A DNA stretch of 64,000 nucleotides, from the NCBI RefSeq assembly GCF_030651915.1, contig NZ_JAUSBV010000005.1, positions 434,001-498,000 on the forward strand, in the 5' to 3' direction. This DNA is from Parvibaculum sp. (GTDB taxonomy: Bacteria > Pseudomonadota > Alphaproteobacteria > Parvibaculales > Parvibaculaceae). Under the pieces are notes generated by a model. The model made no database searches and was not told the DNA's origin. It saw only the letters and a list, made by a program, of their open reading frames with translations. Both the position numbers and the translations under genes were made by a program. How positions within the stretch are numbered: the first letter of the stretch is position 1; every line of letters starts with the position of its first letter. Below are positions 23,910 to 32,441 of this stretch, in pieces.

Positions 23910-26201
23910 ATGTTCAGGCAAGCCACCGCCGCGATCGTTCTCTTTTGTCTTCTGCGAAGTGTAACGGTTCTTGCCCATCATGCTCCCAGCGAACATGCAT
24001 TGTCGGCCGATATAAACGGCGTCGAAAGTCCGCATATCGTCATCGTCATTTTCAGGAACGCCGACATCCATCTCTGGAGCGAGGAATTCGACCATCTCGG
24101 ATTGGTGGAACCGGAGGTGGAGGGGATTGTCTATGGCAACAAGACCTTTCTGCCGCTGCTGGCGGTACCCGGACTGTCCTACCGCTTCGACGAAAGACGC
24201 CTCAATCTCGAAATAGAGTGTGAGCCGGCCTGCTTCCCGGGCAGCCGCTCTGAACAGGTCAGGCATCGCCCCCGGCCCTCGCCGGTCGCGTCCGGCGTCG
24301 CGCTGAACTACGATCTGTCGGCCCAGCAGACCGCTGGCGATTTCGTTTTCGGCGGTTTGGGCGAGTTCCGGTTCTTCTCCAATGCGGGCGTCGCAGAAAG
24401 CGGTCATCTGGCGGAATACGCGTCGGATGAGTGGCAATTCACGCGGCTCCAGACCGCATGGACCTTTGATCGCCCCCAGTCGCTGCATTTCCTGCGTCTC
24501 GGCGACAGCATCGCTGAAGGCGGCGCATGGGGCGCTCCAAGCCGGTTCGGTGGAATCCAGTTCGGAACGGATTTGTCCATGGATCCGACATTCATTTCTT
24601 TCCCGACACCGGGCATATCCGGCGAGGCGGCCCTCGCCTCGACGCTTGATATTTTCATCGACAACACGCTTCGCGGACGCCGCGACATACCGGCCGGCCC
24701 CTTCTCTCTCACCGACCTGCCTGTCGTCACGGGCGGGGGCGATATTCGCGTGGTGGCGACCGACCTGTTGGGACGCGAACAGATTATCGTTGCCCCCTTC
24801 TATGCCAGCCAGAGTCTGTTGAAGCGCGATCTCGCCCTCTATTCGCTGGAGGTCGGGGTGTTGCGCCGGAACTACGGCGTCGATAGCAACCAGTATCGCG
24901 AGGGCTTTGTGACCGGCACCTATCGGCGCGGCCTGACCGACTGGCTCACCGCCGAAATTCGCGGCGAGATGTCCGACTTCCGCAGGGCCGCGGGATTCGG
25001 TCTGGCGTTTCAACCTGGCCTGTTCGGTGTCGCCGAACTGGCCGGTGCGGTCAGCGAAGCCAATGACAGGACGGGACAGTTCCTGCGCGCAGGCTATTCC
25101 TACACGCGAGGACCGTTCGGCATTGGCATCGTTCAGGATTGGGCTTCGTCGGACTTCAGGCGGATCGGCGAAGCGCTGGACCGCGCGCCTGTCACCTCGG
25201 CGACACGCGCAAATATCGGCATTGAACTGGGCGGCTGGGGCAGCGTGGCGGCCGGATATGCGCGGCAGGAGCGTCCCGGTTCCGCCGATTTCGAGGCTCT
25301 AACGGCTTCCTATTCGCACCGTCTCGGCACGATCGGCCACCTCAATCTGTCCGCCTTTCGCGACCTCCGGAATGACAGCCATTCACTGGTCATGACCGCG
25401 ACGGCCCCGCTCGGCCCGCGCACCACGGCCATTGCCGGGCTGCAGCATGAGACCGACAATCGCCTGACCTCAAATCTGGGCCTCTTTCATCAGCCACCCC
25501 CGGCCGGCGGCCTTGGCGGTCACCTGATGACGACACAGGGCGACAGGCGCCGTCAGGAACTCGGTGTCTTCTACGACAGTCCCTATGCCGTCGTGCGGGC
25601 GGATTTCGTGAGTGCCGATACCGGAAATGCGGCACGTCTCGGTCTTCGCGGAAGCCTCGCCATGATCGAAGACCGGGTTGCCGCCACGCGTTTCTCCGAC
25701 GGTGCCATGGCCCTTGTCGACGTGTCCGGATTTCCCGATGTCGGCATCCTGAAGGACAATCAGCAGGTCGCGCGGACCGGCGCCTCGGGCAAGGCGCTCA
25801 TCGCGGGACTCAGGCCCTATCAGCGCAACACCATAGCTATCGATCCGCTCGACCTGCCGCCCGACGTCGAGATCGGCAATTTCGAGGTGACCGTCATACC
25901 GCGCCGGAGCAGCGGCGTACACGCGCATTTCAAGGTCAGGGAAACCAATGCGGCACTTGTCACCGTGCTGCAGGAGAACGGCGAGCCTCTGCCTCCCGGC
26001 ACCCGGATCGTATCCCTGGACAGCGGCGAGCGGTTCACCGCCGGCTACCGCGGCAGGGCCTATCTCTCGGGTCTTGACCGGGCGCAGAGATTTCGGGCCG
26101 AGTGGTCCGAGGGGGCTTGTGCATTCTCGTTCGGTCCCATCGAGCCGGATGCGGGACATGCCGTTACCGAGCCCGTCATCTGCAGGGAGACAGGACCATG
26201 A
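23910..26201 (+). CDS. Outer-membrane pilus usher (FimD/CsuD type)
   Basis: A 763-residue protein with a signal peptide (QATAAIVLFCLLRSVTVLA). It starts immediately after the chaperone stop. An N-terminal chaperone-binding part is followed by the large beta-barrel (alternating aromatic strands such as GQFLRAGYSYTRGPFGIGIV) and a plug-type segment around ALASTLDIFIDNTLRGRRDI. C-terminal beta domains follow (DSGERFTAGYRGRAYLSGL). Ushers secrete and assemble pilins across the outer membrane. It overlaps the second pilin gene by 4 bases. Confidence 0.88.
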   Translation: MFRQATAAIVLFCLLRSVTVLAHHAPSEHALSADINGVESPHIVIVIFRNADIHLWSEEFDHLGLVEPEVEGIVYGNKTFLPLLAVPGLSYRFDERRLNLEIECEPACFPGSRSEQVRHRPRPSPVASGVALNYDLSAQQTAGDFVFGGLGEFRFFSNAGVAESGHLAEYASDEWQFTRLQTAWTFDRPQSLHFLRLGDSIAEGGAWGAPSRFGGIQFGTDLSMDPTFISFPTPGISGEAALASTLDIFIDNTLRGRRDIPAGPFSLTDLPVVTGGGDIRVVATDLLGREQIIVAPFYASQSLLKRDLALYSLEVGVLRRNYGVDSNQYREGFVTGTYRRGLTDWLTAEIRGEMSDFRRAAGFGLAFQPGLFGVAELAGAVSEANDRTGQFLRAGYSYTRGPFGIGIVQDWASSDFRRIGEALDRAPVTSATRANIGIELGGWGSVAAGYARQERPGSADFEALTASYSHRLGTIGHLNLSAFRDLRNDSHSLVMTATAPLGPRTTAIAGLQHETDNRLTSNLGLFHQPPPAGGLGGHLMTTQGDRRRQELGVFYDSPYAVVRADFVSADTGNAARLGLRGSLAMIEDRVAATRFSDGAMALVDVSGFPDVGILKDNQQVARTGASGKALIAGLRPYQRNTIAIDPLDLPPDVEIGNFEVTVIPRRSSGVHAHFKVRETNAALVTVLQENGEPLPPGTRIVSLDSGERFTAGYRGRAYLSGLDRAQRFRAEWSEGACAFSFGPIEPDAGHAVTEPVICRETGP

Positions 26202-26719
26202 AACCGCGCACCTCGAAATCGATCGGCCTACTCTGCCTCGTCGCTTTCATTGCGCTAGCGGGCGCCGTTTTGATGCCATCTCGCGCCGACGCCTCCTGTC
26301 TCGGCATCTACTGCACTTGCACCGTGTCGGCCACCGGCCACAATTTCGGTACATATGATGCAATCCAGCGCAACGCGGTCACCAGCAGCAACACCGTGAC
26401 CGTCCGTTGTGTCGCCCTCGTTCTCAGCGTCGCCGTGTCCTACGAAATTCGCCTCAGCAGCGGCAGTTCCGGCAGCTACAATCAGCGGCAGATGATGAGC
26501 GGCGCCAACACGCTCGGCTACAATCTCTATACCAATTCGAGCCGCACAACGGTCTGGGGCGACGGGACGGGCGGCACGCAGACCGTCACTGACGGCTATC
26601 TGCTGCAACTTCTCTTTCCGGTCACCAGAAATTACACTGTCTACGGACGGATAGACGGCGGACAGAATGCGGCGGCCGGTTCCTACAGCGATGTCATAAC
26701 CGTCACGGTACTCTACTGA
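26198..26719 (+). CDS. SCPU domain protein, second subunit (possible tip) of the Csu-like pilus
   Basis: A 173-residue protein with a signal peptide (LLCLVAFIALAGAVLMPSRA). Its SCPU domain begins CTVSATGHNFGTYDAI and ends SYSDVITVTVLY, and it is Ser/Asn/Gly-rich in the middle. It carries extra N-terminal cysteines (SCLGIYCTC). The ATG overlaps the usher stop (ATGA). Position after the usher is where Csu operons place the tip adhesin, but it has one domain only, so a tip role is an inference. Confidence 0.78.
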   Translation: MKPRTSKSIGLLCLVAFIALAGAVLMPSRADASCLGIYCTCTVSATGHNFGTYDAIQRNAVTSSNTVTVRCVALVLSVAVSYEIRLSSGSSGSYNQRQMMSGANTLGYNLYTNSSRTTVWGDGTGGTQTVTDGYLLQLLFPVTRNYTVYGRIDGGQNAAAGSYSDVITVTVLY

Positions 26720-27186
26720 CAATACAATGTCCGGGGATCGGGGGGCGTCTTGCAAAACGTCGCCGCCCCAACATCCCGGAGTGACGCGATATGCCGGTCG
26801 CGATGTCCCTCACGGCCCATTTCAAGCAGGTCGATCGCGCCGCGCCGGTGACTGGAACCCGCAGCTGATGGACGAACCGGCGATCAAACTCGCGCAGAAG
26901 ACCCTCGCCGGCCGACCGCCCTGTTGAACAGGCGGCGGATCGTCCCCTCCCGCACAAAAGTGAAATCCGGAATTCAGCAGTCGGAAGATTTCGACCATTG
27001 CCGCGCCGTCGCGCTCGCCCCGTCTGCGTAATTTCCGAGCCTGCCGCCGCCCCCTCGCACTGCCTAGCCTGCGGCATCGGGCTTGTGCGGTCGCGTGCCG
27101 AGGCATGGCGGCCCGAAGCCGTCTGAATGACATTCGGCCGAAAAGCGCGCCCAATCCAGCGCGTGCAGGCTGTTGAGGGACATCGC
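26720..27186 (+). other. Gene-free stretch: Rap1a-like remnant plus autotransporter upstream region (repeat copy B)
   Basis: These 467 bases contain no complete gene. The first ~105 bases show nothing recognisable. From 26827 to 27005 the sequence aligns with 19738-19899, and from 27003 to the autotransporter start it aligns with 22232-22400, so it is the uninterrupted version of the module split by the glycan cassette. Confidence 0.7.
26827..26927 (+). pseudogene. Remnant of the Rap1a-like gene (3' end, copy B)
   Basis: The translation GDWNPQLMDEPAIKLAQKTL followed by AGRPPC and a stop matches the last 26 residues of the intact protein encoded at 19365-19826 with few changes. Nothing upstream resembles the rest of that gene, and there is no signal peptide, so only the 3' end survives. 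Confidence 0.75.
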
Positions 27187-29310
27187 ATGAAGAAGACACT
27201 TCCCGTCGCGGCCCTTGGCCTTGTGATCGCATTCGGCCCGTCGCCGGCCGTTGCCCGGCAAATCGTCGTTCTGCCCGGCGTGGTCGGGCCGACCGGCGAA
27301 CTGGACGGCGTCGATACGCAGGGCCCGGGATTGCTCACCGTCGGCGCCCAGGACATCAATACCGCGAACGATGCGGGTGGCGGCATCACGACCGACGCGG
27401 CCGATACGGCCAACATCATCTTCACCGACAGCTCGATTATCACCGGCTTTGTCGGCACGGTCGGATCGACCTTTCTCGACATCTCGGCCGGCACCGCCGG
27501 CAACACGGTGACCTTCAACGGCGCAGTCTTTTCGACGACCTTCTCGGTCTCGGGAACCGGCACGGTCAATTTCAATGGCGGCTTTACCAGCAATACCGGC
27601 TCGACAGTCGATTTCGCCGGCGACGGCTTCATCAATCTCGCCGCCGGCCAAACCCTGACCGGCGCCATCACCAACACGGCGGGCGCCAGCACCGGCACAT
27701 TGACGCTCAATGCCAACAGCATCGTCGATGGCGCGGTCGGCGCGGCCAGCGGGCTGAAGGTGATCAATGTTGTCGGCGGCGACGCGCTCATTACCGGCCA
27801 GGTCAATGCGGCCGAATACACGTTTGGCACCAATATACTGAATGTCGGCGGTGCCTTCGAAATCCCGGTGGCCGGCGTCATCAATACAACGATTTTCAGC
27901 CTGTCGGATTACGGCCAGGTCGTGCCGGTCGGCTTTGCGACGATCGGAAATGCGCTGCAGGTCAATGTCGACGTCACCGGCCCGATCGCCAATGGCTCCA
28001 GCTTCAACATTGTCGATGCCGCCAGCGGCACGAACGGCAGCACTGTCATCGCAACGAGCAGCAGTCTGCGCTATCTGTTTGCGGCACTGCCCACCACCAA
28101 CGGTCTGGTCCAGATCACCGCGACACAGGTCCCGCTTGCGGTCATCGTCGCCCCGACCGCCGATCCGGTCGCCCCCATCATCGGCCCGATTGTCGATGCG
28201 TTGCCGGTGACGCCGGACACGGAGCCCGTCCTGACGGCCATTACCTTGCTGCCGACACCTGCGGCGGTCGCCGCCGCGCTGGCGCAACTCGCGCCGGGCG
28301 CTTCCAATTTCGGCGCGCCGCTGACGAGCTTCGGCGTTACCCAGCGCTTCCAGTCCCAGCTCGCCTCCCATCTCGACAGGGTGCTACCCACTTGCAGCGA
28401 GGTTGGCGAGTACGACAAGCTGAACATCGTCCGCTATGAAGACGGCACTGTCTGCCATCCCGACGGCCGTCATGCTCATTGGTGGATGACCGCCACCGGC
28501 TATTTCGCCGATCAGGGCAATCTCGGCGGTTTCGAGGGTTACGATTCCCGCACGCTGGGCCTGATGATTGCCTATGAGCGGGCGCTCAGCGCGACGACCC
28601 GCGCAGGCTTCGGCCTCACCTATGCGCAGTCCGAGGTCGATGCCAATAGCTTTGACAACAATGTCGACATCGATTCCTACCAGGCGACCCTCTTCATGCG
28701 TCATGCGCCCGGCGACTGGTTCGCCAATGCCGCCCTCACCTATGGCTATGACGACTATACAAGCAGGCGCAACATCGCCTTTCCGGGCTTCAGCGCGACG
28801 GCGGCTGCCGATTATGACGGCCACCAGTTCACCGCCTATGGCGTCGCCGGGCGCCATTTCTACATCGATGACGGCCGGACCGTCTTCACACCGAGCACAT
28901 CGCTGCAATACACGCATATGCGTGTCGGCGCCTATACCGAGACGGGTGCCGGCGGCGTCAATCTGAATGTCGGCGAACAGACCTATGATTTCATCCAGTC
29001 GAGCGTCGGCGCGGAGATCGCACGCAACTTCACGCTTCCGGGTATGCAGATCCTGCGTCCGGCGCTGCACGCCAACTGGCTGCATTCATTCGGCGACCGG
29101 ACGATGACGAACACCGCAAGCTTCACCGGCGGCGGGCCGGCCTTTACCATCGACGCCCCGGCGCGCGACCGCAACACGTATAATGCTGGCGGGGGCATCG
29201 AGTTCGCCGGCAGTCCTTCATGGTCGATCGGTGCTGTCTATGACCATCACTGGAACAACAACAGCTTCTCGTCGGACCAGATAATGCTCAATCTGGTCCT
29301 GCATCTCTAG
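27187..29310 (+). CDS. Autotransporter (type Va) with beta-helix-like passenger
   Basis: A 707-residue protein with a signal peptide (LPVAALGLVIAFGPSPAVA). Residues about 25-330 are a Gly/Thr/Asn-rich passenger with repeated short strands (TFNGAVFSTTFSVSGTGTVN). A linker rich in Pro/Val follows. From about residue 430 a C-terminal barrel begins HAHWWMTATGYFADQG and ends DQIMLNLVLHL. The last residue is Leu rather than the usual Phe. The passenger has no recognisable enzymatic motif, so adhesion is the likeliest role. Its 5' region is duplicated at 22232-22484. Confidence 0.82.
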   Translation: MKKTLPVAALGLVIAFGPSPAVARQIVVLPGVVGPTGELDGVDTQGPGLLTVGAQDINTANDAGGGITTDAADTANIIFTDSSIITGFVGTVGSTFLDISAGTAGNTVTFNGAVFSTTFSVSGTGTVNFNGGFTSNTGSTVDFAGDGFINLAAGQTLTGAITNTAGASTGTLTLNANSIVDGAVGAASGLKVINVVGGDALITGQVNAAEYTFGTNILNVGGAFEIPVAGVINTTIFSLSDYGQVVPVGFATIGNALQVNVDVTGPIANGSSFNIVDAASGTNGSTVIATSSSLRYLFAALPTTNGLVQITATQVPLAVIVAPTADPVAPIIGPIVDALPVTPDTEPVLTAITLLPTPAAVAAALAQLAPGASNFGAPLTSFGVTQRFQSQLASHLDRVLPTCSEVGEYDKLNIVRYEDGTVCHPDGRHAHWWMTATGYFADQGNLGGFEGYDSRTLGLMIAYERALSATTRAGFGLTYAQSEVDANSFDNNVDIDSYQATLFMRHAPGDWFANAALTYGYDDYTSRRNIAFPGFSATAAADYDGHQFTAYGVAGRHFYIDDGRTVFTPSTSLQYTHMRVGAYTETGAGGVNLNVGEQTYDFIQSSVGAEIARNFTLPGMQILRPALHANWLHSFGDRTMTNTASFTGGGPAFTIDAPARDRNTYNAGGGIEFAGSPSWSIGAVYDHHWNNNSFSSDQIMLNLVLHL

Positions 29311-29765
29311 GACGCAGCGGCCAACCGGGTTCCTGTCCGCCCCACTTCGTCCACCGTCCGTGAAAATCGGTGCGGCCGAGTGTTTGCGTCTCACCCACGC
29401 CGCCCTGCCAGAGCGTCGCGTGACGGCGGAAAATATCTTGTCGAACTTGTCGGGTTCGGTGCGCAATCTTGCTGTCCGCGCAGCTTCGAGACGCTGGCGC
29501 CCAATCCGCTCGGCTGCATCAATGTCGACGGGCCGCGTTCCCCGGACCAGCTCGCCCAACAGATCGTCCGCGCCGACGACTGGAATCCGCAGCTGATGGA
29601 CGGAACCGGCCCCTGGCACCCGCCTGTCTGGCTTGCGGGCGGTCTGCTTGAGCTCCTGCCTCTTTGCCGTGGTCGCCACACGTGGCGCTCCCGTTTCGAG
29701 TCATGACGATCGCCGATCGCGCCACAGTGGTTTTCGTCGGCTTGCCTTCCCGCGCAACGGCAAGG
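29311..29765 (+). other. Gene-free stretch containing a second Rap1a-like remnant
   Basis: These 455 bases lie between the autotransporter and the convergent chemotaxis gene. Apart from the Rap1a-like fragment at about 29430-29606 I see no gene, terminator or repeat in them. Confidence 0.55.
29430..29606 (+). pseudogene. Remnant of the Rap1a-like gene (middle and 3' part, copy C)
   Basis: The translation of 29500-29604 (NPLGCINVDGPRSPDQLAQQ, then IVRADDWNPQLMDG) matches the intact protein's DPLTCINIDGPRSYDQLAQQ, then VVRTGEWNPQLMDE. Upstream similarity fades and changes frame. The 3' end is replaced by unrelated sequence, so the copy is broken at both ends. Confidence 0.75.
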
Positions 29766-31070
29766 TCATGCGACCTTGTTCATGACCTCCACGAAATGCT
29801 GCATCTCGACGTTGAGGTTTTCCGCTTCCTTCGAGAGCTCGGTCGCGGCGCCCAGCACCTGGGTGGCGGCTGCGCCGGTCTCGCCGGCAACCATCGTGAC
29901 CTCCTGGACGCTACGGCTCACGTCCGTGGTGCCCGACGAAGCCTGCGTCACGCTGGAGGCGATTTCCTGCGTGGCCGCGCTCTGCTCCTCGATCGCCGCA
30001 GCGATGGCAGTCGCGATCTCGCTCACCTCGTGTACCGTCCTGCCGATGCCCTCGACCCCGGCGACCGCATCTGCGGTGGCGCCGCGGATGGCGTCCACCT
30101 GTTCGGTGATGTCCTGGGTCGCCTGCGCAGTCTGGTTCGCGAGGCTCTTCACTTCCTGGGCGACCACAGCGAAACCCTTGCCGGCCTCGCCGGCGCGCGC
30201 CGCCTCGATGGTGGCGTTCAGGGCCAGCAGGTTGGTCTGGCCCGCGATTGTGGTGATGAGATCGACCACATACCCGATCTTCTCCGCGGCGAGCGACAGG
30301 CTTTCCACCCGTCTGTTGGTTTCCTCGGTTTCGCGGACTGCGGCCTGGGTGATGTCGTTCGATCGCGCGACCTGTTGGCCGATTTCCCGGATCGAACTGG
30401 ACAGCTCCTCCGCCGCGGACGCGACGGTTCCGACGCTCGTCGAGGCCAGCTCGGCGCCGGCCGACACTTCCTCAGCACGCTTGTTCGTGCTTTCGGCCGC
30501 ACCTTGCATCGAACGAGCCGTGGATTCCAGTTCCGTGGCGGCCGACGATACGCTGCCGATGACGTTCTTGATCTTGTCGGCGATCTTGCGCGACTCGGTG
30601 ACCTTCGCGGTCATCGAATCCGCGGCGGCGTTGATGCGCTTGCTGCTCACCAGAAAGCTGCCGACCATGCTGGTCTCGACGATGCGGCGGTAGAAGAGAT
30701 TTCGGGCCACATGATCCATTGCCGCGGCCGACTCGCGGAGGAACGCGTCCGAGCGGTCGATCACATCGTTGATGGCCCAGAGCAGTTCGCCCATTTCGCC
30801 GGTTTCGCTGATGTCCGTGATACGGGCCTCGAAGTTGCCGGACTGGATCTGCTTGCAGACGTCGAGGGCGCGGGTGATTGCGCCGCTGTCGCTCCCTTTG
30901 GCCCCGGTTGCGAAGCCCAAGAGGCCGATGGCGCCGAACGCGGGGAGAATGCCGAGGCCGACAAAAACCGGCGAAGCGCCTGCCGCGATGCCCATCGCGC
31001 TGACACCACCGCACGCGATCGCGGCGACGCCGGCGGCGATCACCCTAAAGACCGAAGATGAATTCGTCAT
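29766..31070 (-). CDS. Methyl-accepting chemotaxis protein without a periplasmic sensor domain
   Basis: A 434-residue protein. Two adjacent N-terminal hydrophobic segments ([20 protein letters not shown], then [19 protein letters not shown]) leave no room for a periplasmic domain. A HAMP-like region follows, then the signalling domain with the conserved hairpin tip [20 protein letters not shown]. It signals to CheA/CheW. It starts 26 bases inside the 3' end of a PAS-domain gene, so the PAS protein probably supplies the sensor in trans. Confidence 0.88.
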   Translation of the reverse strand: MTNSSSVFRVIAAGVAAIACGGVSAMGIAAGASPVFVGLGILPAFGAIGLLGFATGAKGSDSGAITRALDVCKQIQSGNFEARITDISETGEMGELLWAINDVIDRSDAFLRESAAAMDHVARNLFYRRIVETSMVGSFLVSSKRINAAADSMTAKVTESRKIADKIKNVIGSVSSAATELESTARSMQGAAESTNKRAEEVSAGAELASTSVGTVASAAEELSSSIREIGQQVARSNDITQAAVRETEETNRRVESLSLAAEKIGYVVDLITTIAGQTNLLALNATIEAARAGEAGKGFAVVAQEVKSLANQTAQATQDITEQVDAIRGATADAVAGVEGIGRTVHEVSEIATAIAAAIEEQSAATQEIASSVTQASSGTTDVSRSVQEVTMVAGETGAAATQVLGAATELSKEAENLNVEMQHFVEVMNKVA

Positions 31071-31629
31071 AGCCGATGCCCTTCTCCTTGAGGATCGCAT
31101 TAAGCCGTTCCGACGACTTCACGAGCCCGGCGCGCCGGTCCGCTTCGCCATCCTCGATATCCTTCAGCGCGCGATAGAGCGGGATGATGGTCCCGTCGAC
31201 GACGCGACGATCCGGAACGCGGCGGCTGGAATGGTAGCCGATGGTTTCGCCGGAAGCAGCGATCGACGGGGTGGCGTGCGCCAGCACCCAATAGAAGTCG
31301 CCGGTCTTCGTCATGTTCTTCACATAGGCGAATATCTCCTTGCCCGCCTGCAGCTGGTCCCACAGCAACTTGAAGATCGCGCGCGGCATGTCCGGGTGCC
31401 GGATCATGCTGTGCGGCTGGCCCAGCAGCTCGGACTCCTGGTAGTCGGAAATCGCCATGAAGACGCGGTTCACATAGGTCAAGTGACCCTTGAGGTTCGT
31501 CTTGCTGACGATGATGTCGTCCTTCTCGAAGAACCGCTCATTCGTCGTCGGCTGCACGACGCGCGCGACCTTGCGCGCGACCGGTTTGCGACGGGAAGCC
31601 GCAGGTTCACTGACAGCTACGATGGACAT
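31045..31629 (-). CDS. Aer-like PAS sensor protein
   Basis: A 194-residue protein with a basic N-terminus and a PAS domain of the aerotaxis-receptor type ([40 protein letters not shown] and [14 protein letters not shown]). Aer PAS domains bind FAD and sense redox state. The downstream chemotaxis gene starts 26 bases before its stop, so the two are coupled and may form a split aerotaxis receptor. GGGGG lies 8 bases before the ATG. Confidence 0.85.
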   Translation of the reverse strand: MSIVAVSEPAASRRKPVARKVARVVQPTTNERFFEKDDIIVSKTNLKGHLTYVNRVFMAISDYQESELLGQPHSMIRHPDMPRAIFKLLWDQLQAGKEIFAYVKNMTKTGDFYWVLAHATPSIAASGETIGYHSSRRVPDRRVVDGTIIPLYRALKDIEDGEADRRAGLVKSSERLNAILKEKGIGYDEFIFGL

Positions 31630-32092
31630 GATGATCCCCCCCAGGATACTGCACGATCCGGAATTCCATTTACGCAAACCGCGAAATAGTTTGCCCTCTC
31701 ATCTTCAGAACGGCTCCGCCTTGGGCGATCCATCGATCGTCGTCGACACGGGAGGTCACGAAGTCTTGGGACCTTTGGCGTGAGACATCGCTCACAAAGC
31801 TACGCCGGAACGGTTAAAAATCTCTTTGGCCGACATTCCCCGGTTGCCCCCGCTTCGTGAAGAGACAGCAGGTCCCATGGCCTGCCGAGGCAATGTTGAG
31901 TGCGGTGCAGGACGATATTCGTCTGGATTTGGCGCCAGTCGCCGTGAGCACCGGCATCCCGGCCCGTTGATGGCGTCGTTTGTCGTCTGCAACGCGCACC
32001 TATCCCGTTGCCTTTTGTAACATCGCCGTCAGGCTCCCCTCATGCTGGAGCAGGCGGCGCCGACGCGGCACTTGTAGCCGCGCCGGAAAACA

Positions 32093-32216
32093 TTGTCGCG
32101 ACTGTCAATCATGCCGGCCTCGTTTCGGCCAGCGACACGAGCCTTAGCGTCTACAATCCATTTTCCGAAACGGTGCATGACGGTGCGATGTCACAACCGT
32201 CACCGTGCTCTACTGA
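32093..32216 (+). pseudogene. Internally deleted SCPU pilin remnant
   Basis: The translation VATVNHAGLVSASDTSLSVY then NPFSETVHDGA matches the start of the SCPU domain encoded at 22546-23064 (TATVNHACLVSASDLNFGVY then DPFSETAHDGA), with the disulfide cysteine changed to Gly. It then jumps, out of frame, to the 3' end of the other pilin gene (GATGTCACAACCGTCACCGT then TACTGACAA, compare 26695-26725). About 400 bases of pilin sequence are missing. Confidence 0.75.
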
Positions 32217-32351
32217 CAACACGATCTTCAGGGATGCGCGGCGTCGCGCGGGGCGTCCGCGGCAAGCAGGGCCAGCGCCGCGCAGACACGCGCGGTGAAC
32301 GGCGAGCCGCCATATCGCAGACATCGACCTGCGAAATGGCTCGTCAAAAAC

Positions 32352-32391
32352 TGTTACCCATGTCTCCGAACACCTGTAACCCTTGTCTCCG
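32352..32391 (+). repeat. Two 17-bp imperfect direct repeats
   Basis: TGTTACCCATGTCTCCG (32352-32368) and TGTAACCCTTGTCTCCG (32375-32391) match at 15 of 17 positions with a 23-base period. They may be the worn end of an insertion sequence, but no transposase is near. Confidence 0.4.
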
Positions 32392-32441
32392 GTCCATACA
32401 CGGGGAGAGGGTGGAGAAGGAAAGACATCGCGCCCTCACCC

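Larger units (their letters stand above)
31630..32441. other. Gene-poor stretch with a pilin remnant and short direct repeats
   Basis: In these 812 bases no intact gene is seen. The sequence from 31630 to about 32092 shows nothing recognisable apart from the promoter area of the PAS gene. A deleted SCPU pilin remnant lies at 32093-32216, and two 17-bp direct repeats lie at 32352-32391. Confidence 0.55.

Noticed and set aside
23028-25013. A 661-codon open frame on the minus strand across the pilus chaperone and usher genes
   Set aside because: The + strand frames carry signal peptides, family motifs and operon-style overlaps. The minus frame has none.
32342-32441. The direct-repeat area as a CRISPR array
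   Set aside because: There are only two repeats, they are imperfect, and the spacer of 6 bases is far too short.
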